Shown here piece by piece: positions 62,878 to 64,000 of a stretch of DNA of 64,000 nucleotides (positions are counted from its first letter, which is position 1; each line of letters starts with the position of its first letter). The notes beneath the pieces are model-generated. The model ran no database searches, had not been told where the DNA came from, and saw only the letters and a program-made list of their open reading frames with translations. The position numbers and the translations under genes are program-made. The DNA comes from Rhizobium bangladeshense. GTDB taxonomy: Bacteria > Pseudomonadota > Alphaproteobacteria > Rhizobiales > Rhizobiaceae. The DNA is taken from the NCBI RefSeq assembly GCF_017357245.1, contig NZ_CP071612.1, positions 3,622,001 through 3,686,000 on the forward strand. The letters are read 5' to 3'.

Positions 62878-63909
62878 TCATTTCTCGGTCAGCTTCAGTT
62901 CGATGCGGCGGTTCGTGGATCGTGCGTCCAGCGAATCACCCGGTGCGATCGGCTGAAATTCGCCGAAGCCGGCCGCAACGAGCCGATCGGCTGGCACGCC
63001 ACGCCCGATCAGGAACTTGACCACGGAAATCGCGCGCTCTGAGGACAGTTCCCAGTTGTCGCGATAGCGGCCGGTTCCCGCAAGCGGCACATTGTCGGTA
63101 TGGCCGTCGACCCGCAGCACCCAGTTGATCTCCGGCGGAATTTCCTTGGCGAGGTCGAGAAGGGCGGCGGCAAGCTTCGCCATCTCCGTTTGCCCTTCCG
63201 GATTGAGATCCGCGCCGCCCGAGGGAAATAGCACCTCCGACTGGAAGACAAAGCGGTCGCCGACGATACGAATATTTTCACGATCCGAAAGGATCTCGCG
63301 CAGGCGGCCGAAGAAGTCGGAGCGGTAGCGGTTCAGCTCCTGCACGCGTGCGGCAAGCGCCACGTTGAGGCGGCTGCCGAGATCGGCGATCTTGGTTTGT
63401 GAGACCCGGTCCTTTTCCTCCGATGCCTGAAGGGCTGCCTCGACGGCGGCGATCTGACTGCGAAGCGCGGCGATCTGCTGGTTCAAGAGTTCGACCTGGT
63501 TGAGCGCCCGCTCACTCACCTGCTTCTGCTCGTCGAGTTCCTGCGTCATCGAACCGATCCGCTTCTGCGCCGCATCCTGGCCGCCGGCGCCGGCATTCAG
63601 CAGCGTCTGCAGCCGCGAACGCTCGCCTTCGGCAGTAGCAAGCGATGCCTGCAGATTGGCAATCGAATCCTGAAGATCCTGATTGCTGCCCTTTTCGAGC
63701 GCGAGCAGCTGCGTCAACTCGTTGATCTGGCTGTTGAGGCGATTGAGCACCTCATCGCGCCCGGTGATCTCCCGGCTGAGGATGAACTGCCCGACGACGA
63801 AGACCGTCAGCAGGAACATGATCGCGATGAGCAGCGTCGACAGCGCATCGACGAAGCCCGGCCAGTAATCCACCGTGCGTTCGCGGCGGCGGTTGCGGGC
63901 AAGTGCCAT
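62878..63909 (-). CDS. MotB/OmpA-like peptidoglycan-binding membrane protein
   Basis: A 343-residue protein. One N-terminal membrane helix (about 15-42, YWPGFVDALSTLLIAIMFLL) is followed by a long coiled coil (about 50-190, EVLNRLNSQINELTQLLALE and LDEQKQVSERALNQVELLNQ) and a C-terminal OmpA domain (INWVLRVDGHTDNVPLAGTG, YRDNWELSSERAISVVKFLI, RSTNRRIELKLTEK). The asparagine in the helix region replaces the Asp of flagellar MotB poorly; D20 and D22 (VDALS) need checking. It follows the partial gene on its strand by a few bases, so the pair resembles a MotAB/TolQR-type motor of unknown role. Confidence 0.85.
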   Translation of the reverse strand: MALARNRRRERTVDYWPGFVDALSTLLIAIMFLLTVFVVGQFILSREITGRDEVLNRLNSQINELTQLLALEKGSNQDLQDSIANLQASLATAEGERSRLQTLLNAGAGGQDAAQKRIGSMTQELDEQKQVSERALNQVELLNQQIAALRSQIAAVEAALQASEEKDRVSQTKIADLGSRLNVALAARVQELNRYRSDFFGRLREILSDRENIRIVGDRFVFQSEVLFPSGGADLNPEGQTEMAKLAAALLDLAKEIPPEINWVLRVDGHTDNVPLAGTGRYRDNWELSSERAISVVKFLIGRGVPADRLVAAGFGEFQPIAPGDSLDARSTNRRIELKLTEK

Positions 63910-63912
63910 GGC

Positions 63913-64000
63913 CTACTTGCCCTCGCTCTTTTCTGTCTGGCTCATGCGGTCGCGCTGGCGCTCGGTCCGGTCGCCGCCCCGCTCCTGCAGACCGATGCGC
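63913..64000 (-). CDS. C-terminal end of the neighbouring gene, probably a MotA/TolQ/ExbB-type channel protein
   Basis: Only the last 28 residues are visible: RIGLQERGGDRTERQRDRMS then QTEKSEGK and a stop, a charged tail without diagnostic motifs. The MotA/TolQ/ExbB assignment is by context: its stop lies 3 bp before the MotB-like start. The start of the gene is outside the window. Confidence 0.45.
   Translation of the reverse strand, partial: RIGLQERGGDRTERQRDRMSQTEKSEGK

Noticed and set aside
1..64000. CRISPR arrays, tRNA genes, insertion sequences or prophage
   Set aside because: I saw no regularly spaced repeats, no cloverleaf with a T-arm, no transposase or integrase and no phage genes. 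A tRNA could be missed by eye; tRNAscan-SE would settle it.

Overview
This 64 kb chromosomal window comes from an alphaproteobacterium of the Rhizobium etli/leguminosarum type. The evidence is GC-rich coding DNA, a sulfolipid sqdBDC set, the lpiA-acvB lysyl-phosphatidylglycerol pair, DUF4164, DUF1192 and DUF1465 genes, a rhizobial intergenic palindrome, and TTAA-N7-TTAA (CtrA-type) and GTTC-N7-GTTC (alphaproteobacterial LexA-type) sites. I see no tRNA or rRNA genes, prophage, insertion sequence or CRISPR array.

Layout. 1-3.2 kb (minus): serine biosynthesis (serA partial, serC) and an outer-membrane beta-barrel gene with a perfect CtrA-type box upstream. 3.3-3.75 kb: a decayed methyltransferase. 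3.8-15.6 kb (minus): the envelope and division block ybgC, tolQ-tolR-tolA, a second small TolA C-terminal-domain protein, tolB-pal-cpoB, tilS-ftsH-glmM. 15.7-18.8 kb (plus): sqdB-sqdD-sqdC. 18.8-24.5 kb: an unknown coiled-coil protein, 5-formyl-THF cyclo-ligase, ymdB, a metallo-beta-lactamase-fold protein, a flavin-binding protein, yebC and a luciferase-like oxidoreductase. 24.6-27 kb: a chemoreceptor. 27.2-31.1 kb (plus): ruvC, an embedded vapBC toxin-antitoxin pair, ruvA, ruvB and a Tat-exported phosphoesterase, followed by a broken Nudix gene and a DinB gene. 32.1-43.2 kb: acvB/lpiA, doxX, an MscS channel, gnd, a glyoxalase, an SRPBCC protein, ArsR and XRE regulators and an epimerase. 43.3-44.2 kb (minus): 6S RNA, zapA, DUF4164. 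44.5-53.3 kb (plus): central carbon genes tkt, gap, pgk and fbaB, with a K+/H+ antiporter and small proteins between. 53.4-64 kb: phzF, an MFS transporter, DUF1192, a candidate sRNA, a probable rcdA (DUF1465), rpmE, an ABC exporter, an orphan TTT-type binding protein, a YciI gene with a frameshifted ECF sigma gene, and a MotB/OmpA-like protein whose partner gene runs off the window.

How the parts work together. Tol-Pal, FtsH and GlmM serve envelope constriction and cell-wall supply. LpiA adds lysine to phosphatidylglycerol and AcvB is its antagonist. The tkt/gap/pgk/fbaB group is the lower sugar pathway.

Three threads deserve attention. First, vapBC sits inside the Holliday-junction operon, behind a LexA-type box and a perfect palindrome, so the toxin-antitoxin pair and ruvAB may share damage-responsive control. 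Second, CtrA-type sites precede the outer-membrane protein gene, tolQ, a candidate about 100-nt sRNA and the probable rcdA, suggesting a local cell-cycle-controlled set. Third, 6S RNA/zapA and the cyclo-ligase gene, which are neighbours in many proteobacteria, lie 23 kb apart in an orientation that one inversion would explain. Three genes are decayed or frameshifted (methyltransferase, Nudix, ECF sigma).
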